NCBI GenBank assembly: GCA_018398765.1 | Contig: JAHBMJ010004310.1 | Location: 35,576 to 82,184, forward strand | Source: Chromera velia | Taxonomy: Eukaryota > Sar > Chromeraceae | Direction: 5' to 3' | DNA length: 46,609 bases | Shown here: one piece after another, positions 43,829-46,609 of the stretch | Numbering within the stretch: the stretch's first letter is position 1 | How the letters are laid out: every line of letters starts with the position of its first letter | Notes under the pieces: generated by a model | What the model was told of the DNA's origin: nothing | Database searches by the model: none | The model's input: the letters and a program-made list of their open reading frames with translations, nothing else | Translations under genes and position numbers: made by a program

Positions 43829-46609
43829 TTACCAGGGAATTTCATCTTCCCAAAACTTACATACACGTATCCCACTCCACAAACCTCTTAGTTCTGCCCA
43901 TACTGATTTCATCACTCTACTTCTTAATTGCCACTTACACCTGCCCGTTGCTTGCTTCTCTTTCTCCTGCTGTCTCTTCTTTTCTTTGAAGCCATACAAT
44001 GCCTCCTTTGCATGTGTCAGATTGACAGCAGGCTCCCATGATGCATTCTCTTTACTTTCTCCTTCCTACCACACCAGGTAGTACGCCTGTTTGTCTATCT
44101 TTCTGTGGTCGAGAATCTCTTTTACTTCATACTCAATCTCTTCTAATGTAGGCAACCGAACAGCAGGCAGAGGATCATCCTTCCTTCTCTCATACTTCTT
44201 CAGGTATGATACATTAATCATATTATGACCCTTCATTCCTGCAGGGAATATGAGCTCATACGCGTTGCTCCCCACCTTTCTCTCTACCTCGAATGATCCA
44301 TAAAATACAGGCTCAAGCTTCCCGCTTGGCTTCCTGCTTCCCTTAAAATATGCATTGCGTACAAGCAAAAAATCCCCTGGAGCAAAGGAAACCTCTTGTC
44401 TGTGTAGATCTACTTGTCGAGCTGCTCGTTCTCTTGCTTGCTCAAGTCTCTCCTTTGCTCTCATGATTTCTGCCTCTCTGCGATCTGCAAAGTCTGCTGC
44501 TGGCGGACAGAATGACTTAGAACGCACAGAGACAGAAGGCAGGCGAATCGGGTCACGTCCGTACAGAAAGCGAAAAGGAGACATGCCTGTGGCTGGATGC
44601 ACCGAATCACGATACGCAAACTGACAAGAACACAACCACTTCGGCCAGTCCGTTTGATGCTCGTTCACGAAACAATGCAACATCTGTTCGATGGTCTGGT
44701 TGTCTCTCTCTGTCTGTCCATCTGACTGTGGGTGTCCTCTTGTGCTCATATTCAATTTTATGCCCCACAGCCGAGCGAGTTTCTTCCAAAATACAGAGAG
44801 AAAACGAGGATCACGGTCACTAACCACTGATTGGGGCATCCCGTGCTCGCAGACAATCCTCTCAAAGACCACCTCGGCTGTCTCTTCTGCTGTAATCTCT
44901 TGTGAGACTGCAGCGAAGAAAGGAGTTTTGGAGAGGCAATCAACCATAAAGAGGATTCCATCTACCTCTTCTCCTTTAAACACCACCCTCGGGAGTCCAA
45001 ATACAAAATCAAAAGAAATAGACTGAAAAGAAAATTCAGGAATAGACAGAGGTTGGAGCAATTCATACTGCTTCTCAGTCAGCCTCTTTGCTTTTTGACA
45101 GGCATCACACTTTCTGATGTACTGAACAACCGATGTGTACATATGTGGCCAATAGAAACTCCCTGCCAGTTTTAAATATGTTTTCTCTGCCCCCAAATGC
45201 CCCCCTGCGGCCGTATCATGATGTTCATAGATGAGGTTTCTTTGTAATCTCTTTGTCGGGACGGCCAGTCTGTCATTGAAATAGAGCAGTCCGTCTTCTA
45301 TCTAAAATCTCGGAAGAATCAGCCGCAAATATTGAGGACCAGGCACTTCTTTCTCAGGGTCTTTGTCAGGGTCTTCAATTTGGAGCCTTGCTTCAAGCAC
45401 TTCCTTCACCTCCATCCAGAATTTCTCTTCTTCATATCTTTTCCTTATCCTTTCCAGTAATTCCTCATCCGGTTGCACTCTTGATTCCATTTGCGACAAT
45501 TGACACACTTCTTTTCTTTCTTTATCTTTTTCTTCTTTCTCAGCGTTCACCCCAGGGCACCTGCTCAGCGCATCTGCCACGCGATTCCGAGCACCGGGCA
45601 CGTACCTTGGAGTGATCCCGATCTTGTCGAACATGCTGACAAATCTGCACATACGTGGAGACATTAAGGTACGGTCAGTGGACACATTCACATATTTAAG
45701 AGACTCATAATCTGACCACACCTTAGTTGTGTGACTAACGTACGGCCTCCACGATTTGACCGCAAACACGCAGGAAAGAAATTCTTTATTTCTGATCGGA
45801 TACTTGAGCTCTGCCTGTGTCATTCTATGTGATGCGAATGCACACGGACGGAGCCAGCCGATCTCAAGATCTTCTTGCATGAGCGCAGCAGCGAGCGTTT
45901 CTATCAATTCGCACGCATCCATAAAAATTTCGAAGGGACGCGCAGGGTTAGGAATGTAGAGTTCGACAGTATTCTTCACTGCTCGCTTTACTGCTTCAAA
46001 GCTTTCTTCCTCTTTCTTCCCCCACTCAAACGATTTGTTTCCCTTCAGCAATGCATACAAAGGGCCTGCTTTCTCACTGAAGCAAGGGACAAACCGTCTC
46101 ACCCAATTTGCAAACCCCAAAAACGAAAGCACTTTATTTCTGTTCTTAGGAGTAGGCCACTTACTGACTTGGTCTGTCTTGCTCTGCTCGGGCCGCACTC
46201 CGGTCCTGGAGATCTTCAGCCCGAGAAATGTCACCTCAGTCTGCATGAAATGGCATTTCGACAATTTTGCATACAATTTATTTTCACTCAACAAATGCAA
46301 AACAATTCTGATGTATCTCTTGTGTTCTTCTCTTGTACGTGAATAAATCAGAATTTCATCCAGAAAAACCGAAAGAAAACGGTCAAGACAAGAGCGAAGA
46401 GCAAATTGAATCAACCTCATCGCTGCAGGAGGCGCGTTTGTCAACCCAAAAGAAACAACCAGCCACTCAAAAGAACCATAGCGTGTAGTGAAAGCTGTTT
46501 TTGGGATGTCTTCTTCTCTGACCCTCATTTGATGATAATACTGTCTGAGGTCCAGTGTCGTGAAGAACCGGGCCCCATGTAATCGATCAATCAACTCTTG
46601 CGGATGAGG
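43829..46609 (-). pseudogene. Second chromovirus-type Ty3/gypsy element, pol 3' part, runs off the right edge
   Basis: Reading leftward from the edge in a single frame: RT from the palm (IDRLHGARFFTTLDLRQYY ... FLDEILIYS), RNase H (FMDACELIE, NKEFLSCVFAVK, WSDYESLKY), an integrase zinc finger (H...H...CDACQKAK), integrase core (SFDFVFGLP, DRDPRFL, HPQSDGQTERDNQ), GPY/F-type module (LEPVFYGSFEV) and a chromodomain (EYEVKEILDHRK ... ASWEPAVNLTHAKEAL), ending TAA at 43831-43829. No indel is visible; only two in-frame TAG codons (45304-45302 and 44068-44066) interrupt it. The RT box has Glu in place of the second catalytic Asp. Gag, protease and both LTRs are outside or unrecognised. The sequence is clearly a different lineage from the element at 36336-42936. 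Confidence 0.9.

Overview
The window is nuclear DNA of a eukaryote. Genes are interrupted by many GT-AG introns with CT-rich 3' ends, and there are microsatellites, LTR retrotransposons and TIR elements. The single-copy enolase carries the EWGWS pentapeptide known from plant and apicomplexan enolases. TGCATGC-type motifs (a known ApiAP2 target in Apicomplexa) are frequent. Together with a metazoan-looking EGF/Sushi/HYR receptor in a compact protist-like context, this suggests an alveolate, perhaps a chromerid alga such as Chromera. That assignment is inference; no search was possible.

Layout. (1) 1-4866: the 5' part of a minus-strand peptidase M19 (membrane dipeptidase-like) gene that runs off the left edge. 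Its promoter plus first exon is present in six head-to-tail 738-bp units. Units 1, 3 and 5 keep an open exon and a TATATAAA box; units 2, 4 and 6 have a nonsense codon and a TATGTAAA variant. (2) 5212-23839, plus strand: one 28-exon gene, predicted at 3637 aa. It has a signal sequence, H-type-lectin-like repeats, 18 tandem calcium-binding EGF modules, a PPC/CUB-like segment, another EGF, three Sushi-like modules, two HYR modules, a Cys-rich GCC2/GCC3-type stalk, 7-8 membrane segments and a cytoplasmic tail of about 1290 residues. The exon lengths sum to an exact multiple of three. (3) 23840-25118: AT-rich spacer with a 232-bp MITE flanked by 8-bp duplications. (4) 25119-29650, minus strand: a Pro/Ser/Arg-rich protein gene of unknown function. 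(5) 29651-32911: spacer with a repeated GC-rich motif, an AT-rich stretch and a CA microsatellite. (6) 32912-35688, minus strand: complete enolase in four exons (444 aa), with a ~570-bp GAAA/TTTC microsatellite in intron 3. (7) 36336-42936: a full-length chromovirus-type Ty3/gypsy retrotransposon with 344-bp LTRs, a 5-bp target duplication, PBS and PPT. It is inactivated by several nonsense codons and frameshifts, and its integrase is split by a nested 667-bp TIR element with a 4-bp duplication. (8) 43829-46609, minus strand: the 3' part of a second chromovirus-type element that runs off the right edge.

The host genes show no common pathway. The receptor looks like a cell-surface adhesion or sensory protein, the dipeptidase like a membrane-anchored metallopeptidase, and enolase is glycolytic. 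Divergence between the two LTRs consists only of C/T and G/A changes, and the inspected differences among the 738-bp units are nearly all of the same type, which points to cytosine deamination acting on repeats in this genome.
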